A DNA stretch of 64,000 nt from Actinostola sp. cb2023 (GCA_033675265.1 JAUJYZ010000753.1:25001-89000), one strand, 5' to 3'; shown: positions 11,301-21,941, counted from the first letter of the stretch. The notes: generated by a model from the letters alone, not told the origin. Translations and numbers: made by a program.

Positions 11301-12525
11301 GAGAAGCTAGGATCTGGTTGCTTTGGTAACGTATATACAGGGTCTGTACACTAGAAAAGACGGCAAAGAGATGGTTGTAGCCGTGAAGATGTTGAAAGGA
11401 AAAAACAATAGCTACTTGCAAATATGGAATTTACCAAATAAGGAATTCGTTACCAAATAAGGAATTTTGTTACCAAATAAGGAATTTCCAAATATGGAAT
11501 TTCGTTACCAAATATGGAATTTCGTTCTCATCAAATATGGAATTTCGTACCTTAAAATAAAGAATTTCGTTACCAAATAAGGAATTGACATATAGCAAGA
11601 ATACAATACGCACTCTGATTGGTCAGCTACACATTTTATGTAAACAATTGAGATATAAACGTGCGCTATGATTGGCTAATTTTCTTATTTGATAGCGACT
11701 GCTACAGATGACGGCCATAAGGACATAATTGCTGAGCTTGAAATCCTTAAACAAGTGGGGCGTCACCCTAACATTGTTTCGCTCGTTGGCGCATGCACAA
11801 AAGACGGTAAGGTATATTGGAAAATATTGACCACTAATTGACCAATCACACGACACAATTTCAATACTCCTGTTTCGAGTGGTAGACACCGCTGTACACC
11901 TAGACAGAAGGCGCGCTTTTCTCAGCCTTAGCCTCGATTCGGTGTAAAATAATTCTCAAATACCGACGAGAACGCGAGAAATGTTGTCATTGGACAATAG
12001 AACGCTGTTTTATTGCACGGGTTCTCTGGATTGAGGATAAGCCTGAGCAAACGCGTCTTCTGTCAAGGAGTACAGCGGTGCACAGCAATCAAACTCGAAA
12101 CTGGGGTATGATCGACACCAGAGAACATGGGATTTTTTTTTTCTATTTTTATTTCAAGATCAGAAAATGTTTGCATATGTTGCATCATGGGAGTTTTTAT
12201 TTTCTACACGAATTTCCTTTCTTCACAAAACAATTCCTCAAAATCATTTTAAATGAGCTTTTACATCGAAGTGCCACTGATGTAGGTTCGCAAAGGATCA
12301 TGGTAAATGTACAGCTGACGTCATTTCCTTTGTTGTTAGAACCCATTGTATCGTCATTGAGCTCGTCGAAGGCGTTGTCTTCACGAGCTGCTTCGTAAAA
12401 CCCGAATAGTCTACGAGAGACGATCAGGCTACGAAAACATCAGTGTCGAGTCTCACCGATAGGGACCTGGTAAAACGATAGCTCTCGACATTGCTAAAGG
12501 AATGAAGCACCTTCACAAGAAACAG
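7987..12525 (+). CDS. Receptor tyrosine kinase gene, left copy (3' part missing)
   Basis: Gene-level summary. The exons 7987-8272, 8559-9504, 9907-10191, 10556-10725, 10978-11016, 11200-11398, 11696-11806 and 12340-12525 have agreeing phases. They would give a single-pass receptor: signal peptide, TSR, Ig with a Ser/Thr-rich insert, Ig, TM helix, juxtamembrane region and kinase N-lobe up to alpha-E. Upstream Ig exons (6547-6822, perhaps 1227-1500) could belong to a longer isoform. The catalytic C-lobe is not in the window, so as assembled neither copy could make an active kinase. Kinase residues resemble FGFR-type receptors, but TSR plus Ig outside is not a standard vertebrate RTK layout. Confidence 0.7.
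8559..9504 (+). CDS. Ig-domain exon interrupted by a Ser/Thr-rich minisatellite-encoded insert (frame broken)
   Basis: The acceptor GATTTCAG ends at 8558 and the donor GTAGGT is at 9505, so this is a phase 1-1 exon. The N-terminal half has the first half of an Ig domain (VTLTCKVTG, IGWTKDGE). The C-terminal half has the end (SMDDQAEYRCYASNALG). Between them lie about 200 residues rich in Ser, Thr and Ala, including eight 48-bp repeats (about 8940-9270) encoding ALNTAMTSSSTPL-type units. In this arm the unit near 9065-9090 has four extra bases, which shifts the frame. In the right arm a different unit (near 18141) lacks one base. The insert sits between strands of one Ig fold and would form a glycosylatable loop. 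The break may be a sequencing error. Confidence 0.75.
8940..9270 (+). repeat. 48-bp coding minisatellite, each unit with a TGACGTCA palindrome
   Basis: About seven to eight units of 48 bp share AATACAGCCATGACGTCATC and AAGCACGCCGCTG. Each carries a perfect TGACGTCA (consensus CRE site). One more TGACGTCA lies just upstream near 8898. The mirror array is at about 17930-18255. Confidence 0.9.
9541..9753 (+). repeat. 17-bp intronic minisatellite
   Basis: About twelve copies of GAGAGGTGTCTGTCTTA with single-base variants lie in the intron between two Ig exons. The mirror array is at about 17448-17655. It is non-coding. Confidence 0.95.
9907..10191 (+). CDS. Membrane-proximal Ig domain exon (one-base frame break in this arm)
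   Basis: The acceptor is TGCTGTTTAG (ending 9906) and the donor GTAGGG is at 10192, again phase 1. The encoded Ig domain has TMNCSATGIP (first Cys), ITWYKNK (Trp) and SRDDEGVYMCVAKNALG (second Cys). In this arm an extra C near 9999 shifts the frame before the Trp. The right arm lacks that extra base there but has its own extra T in the first third. The two copies complement each other, so the exon is probably intact in the real genome. Confidence 0.8.
10192..10555. other. Intron with short AACCTGTATT-type repeats
   Basis: From 10200 to 10320 there are about ten degenerate copies of AACCTGTATTA. Further on a motif with AAATGTTGACAGTACAC occurs twice (10327, 10422). No coding sequence. Confidence 0.6.
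10556..10725 (+). CDS. Transmembrane exon of the RTK, left arm
   Basis: The acceptor is GATTTATTTAG (ending 10555), phase 1. The donor GTATTT is at 10726, and the exon ends in phase 0. It encodes a short stalk (ERSTEKHSPRND), then a hydrophobic helix from about WSAVGSLLSLVVVVMVILMV, then the stop-transfer RRR and a polar start of the cytoplasmic region. This fixes the topology as single pass, N-terminus outside. The right arm copy (16454-16624) has an extra base just after RRR. Confidence 0.9.
10978..11016 (+). CDS. 13-codon microexon in the juxtamembrane region
   Basis: 39 bp lie between acceptor GCTGTTGTAG and donor GTCAGT, phase 0-0. It encodes MPSNTEKNGNKQK, a polar linker. It fits exactly between the TM exon (ends phase 0) and the next exon (starts phase 0). 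The right arm copy at 16135-16175 carries an inserted T and is out of frame. Its small size makes it moderately certain. Confidence 0.6.
11200..11398 (+). CDS. Juxtamembrane and N-lobe exon of the tyrosine kinase (Gly loop, catalytic Lys)
   Basis: The acceptor is TTGAACACAG ending 11199. The exon encodes the RTK juxtamembrane signature WELPRDRLEVTNEKLG, then the glycine-rich loop GSGCFGNVYTG, and later VVAVKML with the catalytic Lys. This arm has a missing T near 11217, an extra base near 11339, and a donor reading GGAAAAAA. The right arm has GGTAAAAA, a proper donor, but its own missing base in the Lys codon region. The domain is that of an FGFR/PDGFR-like RTK. Confidence 0.85.
11429..11585. 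repeat. Intronic minisatellite with CArG-type units
   Basis: Tandem copies of TACCAAATAAGGAATTTCGT have a variant CCAAATATGG. Six units match CC(A/T)6GG exactly. The same family forms a larger array in a HIPK intron at 54580-55145. The mirror is at about 15555-15725. Confidence 0.9.
11696..11806 (+). CDS. Kinase exon carrying helix alpha-C
   Basis: The acceptor is TATTTGATAG (ending 11695) and the donor GTAAGG is at 11807. It reads DDGHKDIIAELEILKQVG, then RHPNIVSLVGACTKDG. The Glu of AELEIL is the alpha-C glutamate that salt-bridges the catalytic Lys, and HPNIVSLVGACT is the classical RTK strand-4 region, closest in feel to FGF receptors. The frame is intact here. The right arm (15340-15454) has one extra G at the donor and small differences. 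Confidence 0.9.
11807..12339. other. Intron, no feature recognised
   Basis: Unique sequence with scattered pyrimidine tracts. Apparent open frames here are short and not protein-like. Confidence 0.5.
12340..12525 (+). CDS. Kinase hinge and alpha-D/alpha-E exon, last exon before the fold
   Basis: The acceptor is TTGTTGTTAG (ending 12339) and the donor GTAGAA is at 12526. Broken by several one-base indels, the readable pieces are CIVIELVEGG (hinge), LHELLRKTRN, SLTDRDL and DIAKGMKHLHKK. This is the segment just before the HRD catalytic loop. The right arm (14609-14795) has a different set of indels and reads through the first two thirds. Exons for HRD, DFG and APE are absent because the palindrome centre lies in the next intron. 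Confidence 0.8.
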
Positions 12526-12561
12526 GTAGAAACGACCATATATTCATTTTGACATGTTTTA

Positions 12562-13559
12562 CTGACCTTTTTTAGCCTTACTATCCTTGTACAACAAACT
12601 CCCGTACTTTGTATAGACCCTTTCGATATTTTCAAACTTCCATATATTTATATATATTTGTATTATTTTACCTTGTTTTGCCTTACTATCCTTGTACAAC
12701 AACTCCCGTACTTTGTATAGACCCCTTTCGATATTTCAAACTTCCATATATTATATATATTTTGTATTTATCTTGTTTTGCCTACTATCCTTGTACAACA
12801 ACTCCCGTACTTTGTATAGACCCCTTCGATATTTCGAACTTCCATATATTTATATATATTTGTATTTACCTTGTTTTGCCTTACTATCCTTGTACAACAA
12901 CTCCCGTACTTTGTATAGACCCCTTTCGATATTTCGACTTCCATATATTTATATATATTTGTATTTACCTTGTTTTGCCTTACTATCCTTGTACAACAAC
13001 TCCCGTACTTTGTATAGACCCTTTCGATATTTCGAACTTCAATATATTTATATATATTTGTATTTACCTTTGTTTTTGCCTTACTATCCTTGTACAACAA
13101 CTCCCGTACTTTGTATAGACCCCTTTTCGATATATTCGAATTGTTTCCATATATTTATATATATTTGTATTTACCTTGTTTTGCCTTACTATCCTTGTAC
13201 CAACAACTCCCGTACTTTGTATAGACCCCTTTCGATATTTCGAACTTCCATATATTTATATATATTTGTATTTACCTTGTTTTGCCTTACTATCCTTGTA
13301 CAACAAACTCCCGTACTTTGTATAGACCCCTTTCGATATTTCGAACTTCCATATATTATATATATTTGTATTTACCTTGTTTTGCCTTACTATCCTTGTA
13401 CAACAACTCCCGTACTTTGTATAGAACCCTTTTCGATATTTCGAACTCCATATATTTATATATATTTGTATTTTTACCTTGTTTTTGCCTTACTATCCTT
13501 GTACAACAACTCCCGTACTTTGTATAGACCCCTTTCGATATTTCGAACTTCCATATATT
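12562..13559 (+). repeat. About 100-bp tandem repeat, left arm
   Basis: About ten copies of a unit contain GCCTTACTATCCTTGTACAA, CTCCCGTACTTTGTATAGAC and TTCGATATTTCGAACTTCCA, ending in an AT-rich ATATATTTATATATATTTG. The copies differ mainly by one-base indels in homopolymers, the error type of uncorrected long reads. The repetitive open frames across it are not genes. Confidence 0.95.
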
Positions 13560-14570
13560 TATATATGGAAGTTCGAAATATCGAAAGGGGTCTATACAAA
13601 GTACGGGAGTTGTTGTTGTACAAGGATAGTATAAGGCAAAACAAGGTAAATACAAATAGATATAAATATATGAAGTTCGAAATAATCGAAAGGGGTCTAT
13701 ACAAAGTACGGGAGTTTGTTGTACAAGGATAGTAAGGCAAAACAAGGTAAATACAAATATATATAAATATATGGAAGTTCGAAATATCGAAAGGGGGTCT
13801 ATACAAAGTACGGGAGTTCGTTGTACAAGGATAGTAAGCCAAAACAAGGTAAATACAAATATATATCAATATATGGAAGTTCGAAATATCGAAAGGGGTC
13901 TATACAAAGTACGGGGAGTTGTTGTACAAGGATAGTAAGGCAAAACAAGGTAAATACAAATATATATAAATATATGGAAGTTCGAAATATCGAAAGGGGT
14001 CTATACAAAGTATACGGAGTTGTTGTACAAAGGATAGTAAGGCCAAAACAAGGTAATACAACATATATATAAATATATGGAAGTTCGAAAATATCGAAAA
14101 GGGTCTATACAAAGTACGGGAAGTTGTTGTTACAAGGATAGTAAGGCAAAAAACAAGGTAAATACAAATATATCATAAATATATGGAAGTTCGAAATATC
14201 GAAAGGGGGGTCTATACAAAGTACGGGAGTTGTTGTACAAGGATAGTAAGGCAAAACAAGGTAAATACAATAGATATAAATATCGGGAAGTTCGAAATAT
14301 CGAAAGGGGTCTATACAAAGTACGGGAGTTGTTGTACAAGGATAGTAAGGCAAAACAAGATAAAATACAAAATATATATAAATATATGGAAGTTTGAAAT
14401 ATCGAAAGGGGTCTATACAAAGTACGGGAGTTGTTGTACAAGGATAGTAAGGCCAAAAACAAGGTAAAATAATACAAATATATATAAATATATGGAAGTT
14501 TGAAATATCGAAGGGGTCTATACAAAGTACGGGAGTTGTTGTACAAGGATAGTAAGGCTAAAAAAGGTCA
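13560..14570 (-). repeat. About 100-bp tandem repeat, right arm mirror
   Basis: Reverse complement of the preceding array, about ten units, directly joined to it through the 2-nt spacer. Homopolymer indels are as frequent as in the left array but not at the same positions. Confidence 0.95.
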
Positions 14571-14608
14571 GTAAAACATGTCAAAATGGAATATATGGTC
14601 GTTTCTAC

Positions 14609-14795
14609 CTGTTTCTTGTGAAGTGCTTCATTCCTTTAGCAATGTCGAGGAGCTATCGTTACGCAGGTCCCTATCGGTGAGACTCGACCTGCTGGTTTCG
14701 TAGCCTGATCGTCTCTCGTAGACTATTTCGGGTTTTACGAAGCAGCTCGTGAAGACAACCGCCTTCGACGAGCTCAATGACGATACAAATGGGTT
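14609..14795 (-). CDS. Kinase hinge/alpha-E exon, right arm
   Basis: Counterpart of 12340-12525. It reads PICIVIELVEGGCLHELLRK onward through the hinge without break, then loses frame just before SLTDRDL. The donor (GTAGAA) and acceptor (GTTAG) are conserved. Confidence 0.75.
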
Positions 14796-15339
14796 CTAAC
14801 AACAAAAGGAAATGACGTCAGCTGTACATTTACCATGATCCTTTGCGAACCTACATCAGTGGCACTTCGATGTAAAAGCTCATTTAAAATGATTTTGAGG
14901 AATTGTTTTGTGAAGAAGGAAATTCGTGTTAGAAAATAAAAACTCCCATGATGCAACATATGCAAACATTTTCTGATCTTGAAATAAAAATAGAAAAAAA
15001 AAAAAAATCCCATGTTCTCTGGTGTCGATCATACCCCAGTTTCGAGTTTGATTGCTGTGCACCGCTGTACTCCTTGACAGAAGACGCGTTTGCTCAGGCT
15101 TATCCTCAATCCAGAGAACCCGTGCAATTAAAACAGCGTTCTATTGTCAATGACAACATTCTCGCGTTTCTCGTCGGTATTTGAGAAGTATTTACACCGA
15201 ATCGAGGCTCTAAGGCTGAGAAAGCGCGCCTTCTGTCTAGTGGTGTACAGCGGTTGTCTACCAACTCGAAACAGGAGTATTGAAATTGTGTCGTGTGATT
15301 GGTCAATTAGTGGTCCAATATTTTCCAATATACCTTACC

Positions 15340-15454
15340 CGTCTTTTTGTGCATGCGCCAACGAGCGAAAACAATGTTAGGGTGACGCCCCACTTGTTTA
15401 AGGATTTTCAAGCTCAGCAAATTATGTCCTTATGGCCGTCATCTGTAGCAGTCG
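15340..15454 (-). CDS. Kinase alpha-C exon, right arm
   Basis: Counterpart of 11696-11806, encoding the same helix alpha-C segment. It carries an extra G at the donor and a few small indels near LEIL and CACT that the left arm lacks. Confidence 0.75.
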
Positions 15455-15554
15455 CTATCAAATAAGAAAATTAGCCAATCATAGCGCACGTTATATCTCA
15501 ATTGTTTACATAAAATGTGTAGCTGACCAATCAGAGTGCGTATTGTATCTTGCT

Positions 15555-15730
15555 ATATGTCAATTCCTTATTTGGTAACGAAATTCTTTATTTGGTACGA
15601 AAATTCCATATTTGGTGAGAACGAAAATTCCATATTTGGTAACGAAATTCCATATTTGGAAATTCCTTATTTGGTAACAAAATTCCTTATTTGGTAACGA
15701 AATTCCTTATTTGGTAAATTCCATATTTGC
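15555..15730. repeat. CArG-type minisatellite, right arm
   Basis: Mirror of 11429-11585. Units read TTCCTTATTTGGTAACGAAA with CCATATTTGG variants. Confidence 0.9.
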
Positions 15731-15749
15731 AAGTAGCTATTGTTTTTAC

Positions 15750-15947
15750 CTTTCACATCTTCACGGCTACAACCATCTCTTTGCCGTCTTTTCTAGTGTA
15801 CAGACCCGTATATACGTTACCAAAGCAACCAGATCCTAGCTTCTCATTGGTCACCTCGAGTCGGTCACGTGGTAGTTCCCAGTTCCTGTTGAACCCCATC
15901 AAGCGAAGGTACACCAGGTCATCGAGCAATTCCTCACTTTGGGCTTC
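15750..15947 (-). CDS. Juxtamembrane and Gly-loop exon, right arm
   Basis: Counterpart of 11200-11398. The bases missing or added in the left arm near 11217 and 11339 are normal here, and the donor GTAAAA is correct. One T is missing just after the catalytic Lys codon, so the frame breaks at the very end. Confidence 0.8.
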
Positions 15948-16134
15948 CTGTGTTCAATCTGATAGATTTAATAATAATAATAATAATAATAATTTATTTC
16001 AACACGTAATCACCTAGGAGCTACAAAGCTCGTTAAAACGTGAACGTGAACAAAAAACAAATATATTTACCTATTATACCGCTATGGGCTACCTGTGTGT
16101 TCAATATCTATGAATAAAACTAATTAATACTGAC

Positions 16135-16175
16135 CTTTGTGTTTGTTTCCGTTTTTTTCAGTATTAGAAAGGCAT
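16135..16175 (-). CDS. Microexon, right arm
   Basis: Counterpart of 10978-11016, 41 nt instead of 39. One extra T after the second codon and an extra base pair near the end destroy the frame. Confidence 0.5.
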
Positions 16176-16453
16176 CTACAACAGCAATGAAAACGATAAT
16201 GCTATATGATATTAATATAAAACAATAACAATGATGATGATGGAACATTATGATGATTATTAATGATGATGATGATGATGACTGATGGTGATGATTTAAG
16301 ATGGTAACATACGATTGTTGACACTAATGATGACGATGGGATCACCCTGGCTAAACATGATTATCAACATGATGACATTTGATTATGATGATTCAAATAA
16401 GGCTGATTAACTGATGATGATACTGATGATTTGATGATGATGATGACAAATAC

Positions 16454-16624
16454 CTCAATGTTTGGCCCTTCTTTCGGAGTCTCTTTTCCCTAGTCGTCTT
16501 CTCACTACACACACCATTAAAATAACCATGACAACCACGACCAAACTCAACAGAGACCCAACCGCTGACCACAAAACAACCGAACCGTCGTCGTTTCTTG
16601 GTGAGTGTTTTTCCGTTGAACGCT
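16454..16624 (-). CDS. Transmembrane exon, right arm
   Basis: Counterpart of 10556-10725, 171 nt instead of 170. The TM helix is identical. An extra base in the run of A after RRRLGK shifts the last 15 codons. Confidence 0.85.
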
Positions 16625-16997
16625 CTAAATAAATCAACAAAAAAATCAATCATTTCCTAAAAGCTTTATGAAAAATGTTTGCATTATTCCATGTGGGATG
16701 CCGAACTCAACAACTGAGCATGCGCAACTCATGATTGCGCATGTGTACTGTCAACATTTATGGGGTTTCCTGTGGTAGAGCACAAGAGTTAAGTATTATA
16801 TTGGGTTCCCTGGGTTTTTTTACACACGGAATCGCGCACGTTGTGTACTGTCAAACATTTATGTGGTAGGTTTAATACAGGTTTAACACAGGTTTAAATA
16901 CAGGTTTAATACAGGTTTAATACAGGTTAAATACAGGTTGAATACAGGTTGAATGCACGTTCAATGCACCGTTTAAAAACAGGTTGAACTTCCCTAC

Positions 16998-17284
16998 CTT
17001 TTAAGGACCAGGAAGGCATCAGATGAGACGGCAACGCCCAGAGCGTTCTTCGCTACACACATATACACTCCTTCATCGTCACGTGATACGAAAAAAATAG
17101 TCATCACTAACGTGTTGTCGATCGTTGTCATGGAAACATTGTCTCCCTTGGAAACCAAACGTTTGTTCTTGTACCACGTGATATCAGGTGTTGGGATCCC
17201 TGTGGCGGAGCAGTTCATGGTCGCATTCATTCCCAGGAAGACCGAGGTGTTCCTGGGAAACTACTTCGAAACGAGGCTTTGTAT
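16998..17284 (-). CDS. Membrane-proximal Ig exon, right arm
   Basis: Counterpart of 9907-10191. It reads without break from NATMNCSATGIPTPDITWY to ALGVAVSSDAF. An extra T near the start (codons before FLGMN) breaks the first third, which is the part intact in the left arm. Confidence 0.8.
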
Positions 17285-17447
17285 CTAAACAGCAAAAGCG
17301 GAAAATACTTTTGCTTAGACATGAACGAACTGCCTGGGAGTCGCGCGCGTTTATTTTCTAACTCGTTGGGGATTCCTTCAGAACACACATGTCCAACCTA
17401 TGTCTGGCTACTGATGCATTGCAGTTGTATTGTAAATATTATATCTC

Positions 17448-17655
17448 TCTAAGACAGACACCTCTCTAAGACAGACACCTCTCTAAGATAGTCACCTCTC
17501 TAAGACAGACACCTCTCAAAGACAGACACCTCTCTAAGACAGACACCTCTCTAAGACAGACACCTCTCTAAGACAGACAACTCTCTAAGACAGACACCTC
17601 TCTAAGACAGACACCTCCCAAAGACAGACACCTCTCTAAGACAGGACACCTCTCC
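17448..17655 (-). repeat. 17-bp minisatellite, right arm mirror
   Basis: About twelve copies of TAAGACAGACACCTCTC, mirror of 9541-9753. Confidence 0.95.
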
Positions 17656-17692
17656 AATTAGTCAGGTTGAGTCTTAGAACAACTGAACCTAC

Positions 17693-18638
17693 CTCTCATA
17701 TAAACAACGAACAGGAGCGATACGGGCGTCTTCGCATTTCCAAGTGCATTGCTTGCGTAACACCGGTACTCTGCCTGGTCATCCATGGACGCCGACTTGA
17801 GGAACAAAGTAGAAATTTCGTCCACGTTGAGTTATGATGCCTGTAAATGGACGCTTTGTTGGAGGCGGGGTTGTGATGATGGGTGTCGCGGGCTGGACAG
17901 AAGTTATCGATGGAGTAATGGTGTCATTTGGTGACAGCGGCGTGCTTGATGACGTCATGGCTGTATTTAACGCGATTGGTGTCAGCGGCGTGCTTGATGA
18001 CGTCACGGCTGTATTTAACGCGATTGGTGTCAGCGGCGTGCTTGATGACGTCATGGCTGTATTTAACGCGATTGGTGACAGCGGCGTGCTTGATGACGTC
18101 ATGGCTGTATTTAACGCGATTGGTGTCAGCGGCGTGCTTGAGACGTCATGGCTGTATTTAACGCGATTGGTGTCAGCGGCGTGCTTGATGACGTCATGGC
18201 TGTATTTAACGCGATTGGTGGCAGCGGCGTGCTTGATGACGTCATGACTGTATTTAACGCGAGTGAAACTGTTGTACTCGGTTGTATGACGTCATTGGTT
18301 GCATTTGGCGTGACTGTTACCATGGCAATGTTGGTTGTCAAATGTGCTGCACTCGGTTGCGTGACATGTTGACGTAATAGTACTGTTACCAATGGCAACG
18401 CCAGGGAAACGAAAACTTGGAGCTTGTAGCGGAAAAACAGCGACGCGTGGAGTCGATGAAGTGTTATTTCCGGTTATGTTACGTGCTTGTGCAATACCGG
18501 TTCCCAGGTCCTCTCCGTCTTTCGTCCAGCCAATAACAGGAAGCGGATAACCCGTGACCTACCACGTCAGTGTCACTTCGGTTCCCATGGCAACGGTTTG
18601 ATTGACAGGGCTGATGCTGAATGTTGGTGGTGAAAAAA
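17693..18638 (-). CDS. Ig exon with Ser/Thr-rich insert, right arm
   Basis: Counterpart of 8559-9504, with the same 48-bp coding repeat. It has its own breaks: one base missing in a repeat unit near 18141, two extra A/T near 18435, and a substitution plus insertion at the first Ig Cys region near 18560. The left arm is normal at each of these places. Confidence 0.7.
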
Positions 18639-18866
18639 CTGAAATCACAAATTCATTAAAAAAGATACTTATAATAGTTGCTATGGAAACACGCTGCACC
18701 TCATACCACCCCCTCCCCACCCCACCCCCTGTGCCCCCTGTACAGTTCATTGCTATAAATAGACAAATACGGGGCCCACAGTATTACAAAACTCCTCCCC
18801 CCCCCCCCGATGGTATTATGAAATTCAATCCTCCCTTCCTCCAGCGTTATTAGATAACAACAGCAA

Positions 18867-19458
18867 TTGAACTACAGATGGCGATATCTTTCTTTTCTAA
18901 AGTTAATCGATGAAACTTTTTCGACAAATATCACTTGAACCACTTGTTTAAAGAACTACTTGGAAGCTGTCGAGTTCTGTTGCGTCACTGATACCCCTGA
19001 GTACCCCCCCTCCCCCCCCCCTGGGCTTCCAAGGCAGCAATGGTGCACCCTCTACCCCCTCCCTCCATCAGAACTCTGAATACTCCAGTTTCGCGTTGTT
19101 TAGAGATGACCGCTGTCCTTGACAAAAGACGCATTTGTACAGGCTTAGCCACAATCCAGAAAACAGTCCGTGCAATTCAAAAATGTTTCTATATTATTTC
19201 ATGTCAACATTTTTTCGTGTTCTTGTTGATATCTATGAATAATTTACACTGACTCGAGGCTAACCCTGTACAAGTGCGTCTGATGTCAATAAGTACAGCG
19301 GTTTTACAACGGGATCTGTGAACTCGAAAAGGGACTATTATATGGGTATTAAAGAATAACAATAACATGATGACGAAAAAAATAAAATTAAAAAAAATTA
19401 AAAAATAAAAACATGATGACGATGATAGCTAGAAATGCTGACGATAGCATTATTATAC
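18867..19458. other. Intron, right arm, lacking the TSR exon
   Basis: Mirror of 6823-7422. The 920 bp holding the TSR exon are missing at about 18856. Otherwise unremarkable, with a poly-C run at 19005-19021. Confidence 0.7.
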
Positions 19459-19734
19459 CTGTGACGTAGCTTCCATTGGATATCGCTTCCCCAAGTAAAT
19501 TATTAGCCTGACACAAGTACCATCCCTCGTCACTTGAAACTACCGAGCTCAACATCAATGTCGACTTGCCTCTGTACCACGTGACGGTGTAGCCTGTCAC
19601 GTGATCTCCATTTTTATACCACGTGATAATTGGTCGAGGAAGTTCACGTGTTATGCACGTGATGTTTAGGTCCAGTCCTTCGCTGACATTGATGTGGCGC
19701 GGTGGCTGTTCCGTTAGAGTTGGTGGCTTTGGTT
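19459..19734 (-). CDS. Ig domain (I-set-like) exon, right arm
   Basis: Counterpart of 6547-6822, identical length (276 nt), frame intact, same Cys, Trp and DEGWYLC signature. Confidence 0.85.
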
Positions 19735-20264
19735 CTGCAGTTGGAAAATGAGCCAATCATGAATAAGAAAATTAGATGATTGACAAGCTGTGAAATGGGT
19801 TTTCGTTAGATTTTTTTGTTTTGCATGGAAATTTCTCATATCTGAATTTGTTTCAATTTTATTACAAATAATTGTAATATCATCGTTTTTGATATCTTCG
19901 AAAAGTCATTCCAAAGTTATGGAGCAGCAAACCTTTTTTTTTTAATTATTTATATTTATATTTAAATGACATTCAGTTTATTATTATTAACTTTTTTAGA
20001 AAGTTTTTAATTTTTATTGATATACATTTGGAAACGGCATATTATATTGCAAAACTTAGAGAAAGGAAAACGATTTATTGAGCGACGTTTCTGAGTCGTC
20101 ATGACGCCATTATCAAGCTACTGAACAGAAATAGAAAGAAAACTAAAGCATGAATGAGTATTGAAATTTTCATAATTTTATTTATTTATTTAAATGACAT
20201 TTTATTATTTCTTTTTTTTTTTTTATTGAAAAATATTTATTTTTTCATGTAAACTGATGACATA

Positions 20265-21591
20265 CCGTAGAATTCCGGTTATAAGCCCTGGGCAATAATG
20301 GGCTCCTGGCCCTGGGCTTATAACTTCGTAAGGGTTTTGTAGTGGGCTTATAACCGGGGGGGGGGGGGCTTATAACCAGGGGGGGAAATAAAAGGGAGGG
20401 GAAAAAAACGTCTGAAATTCGTTCTATGAAAATAAAAAGTTTAACCATGACCGTTTTAGCTATACAGTGTTCATTCAACAATAACAGTAAAAGCTTTGAA
20501 ACGCGAATGTGCTCAGAAAAACTATAATCTGAGCGGATTACGAATATGTTACCGTCACTACTGGACGTCGTCTGGTACCCCTTTTCTATTGCCTAATAAT
20601 TATTGTTTCCTGTATGCGGTAGCCCGTATGAGGAGGAGTAAATGGAGGGGGCTTATAACCGGGGGGGGGGGGGAGGGGGAGGGCTTATAACCGGGAGGAC
20701 TTTTTCTGTTAGCAGACAGGTGGACTTATAACCGGGGGGGCTTATAACCGGGGGGCTTATAACGGGGGGGCTTATAACCGGGAGGACATTTCTGTTAGCA
20801 GACAGGTGGGCTTATAACCGGGGGGGCTTATAACCGGGAGGACATTTCTGTTAGCAGACAGGAGGGCTTATAACCGGGAGGGCTTATAACCGGGAGGACA
20901 TTTCTGTTAGCAGACAGGAGGGCTTATAACCGGGAGGGCTTATAACCGGGAGGACATTTCTGTTAGCAGACAGGTGGGCTTATAACCGGGGGGGCTTATA
21001 ACCGGGAGGACATTTCTGTTAGCAGACAGGAGGGCTTATAACCGGGAGGGCTTATAACCGGGAGGACATTTCTGTTAGCAGACAGGAGGGCTTATAACCG
21101 GGAGGGCTTATAACCGGGAGGACATTTCTGTTAGCAGACAGGTGGGCTTATAACCGGGGGGGGGGGGGGGGGGGGCTTATAACCGGGAGGACATTTCTGT
21201 TAGCAGACAGGTGGGCTTATAACCGGGGGGGGGGGGGGGGGGGGCTTATAACCGGGAGGACATTTCTGTTAGCAGACTTATAACCGGGAGGGCTTACAGG
21301 GGCTTATAACCGCGAGGGCTTATAACCGAGAGGACATTTCTGTTAGCAGACAGGTGGGCTTATAACCCGGGGGGGGGGGGGGGGGGCTTATAACCGGGAG
21401 GACATTTCTGTTAGCAGACAGGTGGGCTTATAACCGCGAGGGCTTATAACCGAGAGGACATTTCTGTTAGCAGACAGGTGGGCTTATAACCGCGAGGGCT
21501 TATAACCGGGAGGACATTTCTGTTAGCAGACAGGTGGGCTTATAACCGAGGGGGCTTATAACCGGAGAGGCCTATAACCGGGATTCTACGA
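20265..21591. mobile_element. TA-flanked element with TTATAAGCC minisatellite, right arm
   Basis: Mirror of 3947-6019 with ends CCGTAGAATTCCGGTTATAA and CCGGGATTCTACGA, TA on both sides. The internal array is about 750 bp shorter and one unit (near 21270-21300) is rearranged. Confidence 0.7.
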
Positions 21592-21941
21592 TATTTTTAG
21601 ATCAAATTTAGGTTCGCAAAGGATTGTGGTTGTACATCCTTCGTACCTACTATGTAGATGTCTCTTGCTACTATAACACAGGACCCCCATGCGTTATCCA
21701 CCATACACACAAACGATCTGAAATACGAAAAGAATCCCACATTGATAGATGAATGGCAAAATGCTTCTATAAATACAGAACCAAAATAAATAATATTGTA
21801 GATGTCTCTTGCTACTATAACACAGGAACCCCACTCGTTATCCACCATACACACTATTAATCTGAAATACGAAAAGAACCCCACATTGATAGATGAAAGG
21901 CAAAATGCTTCTATAAATACAGAACCAAAATAAATAATGTA

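Noticed and set aside
12609..14546. Several long overlapping frames with repeated LYRPLSIF or EVRNIERG motifs on both strands
   Set aside because: They are the 100-bp tandem repeat read in different frames. Indels between units shift them, so no conserved protein is encoded.
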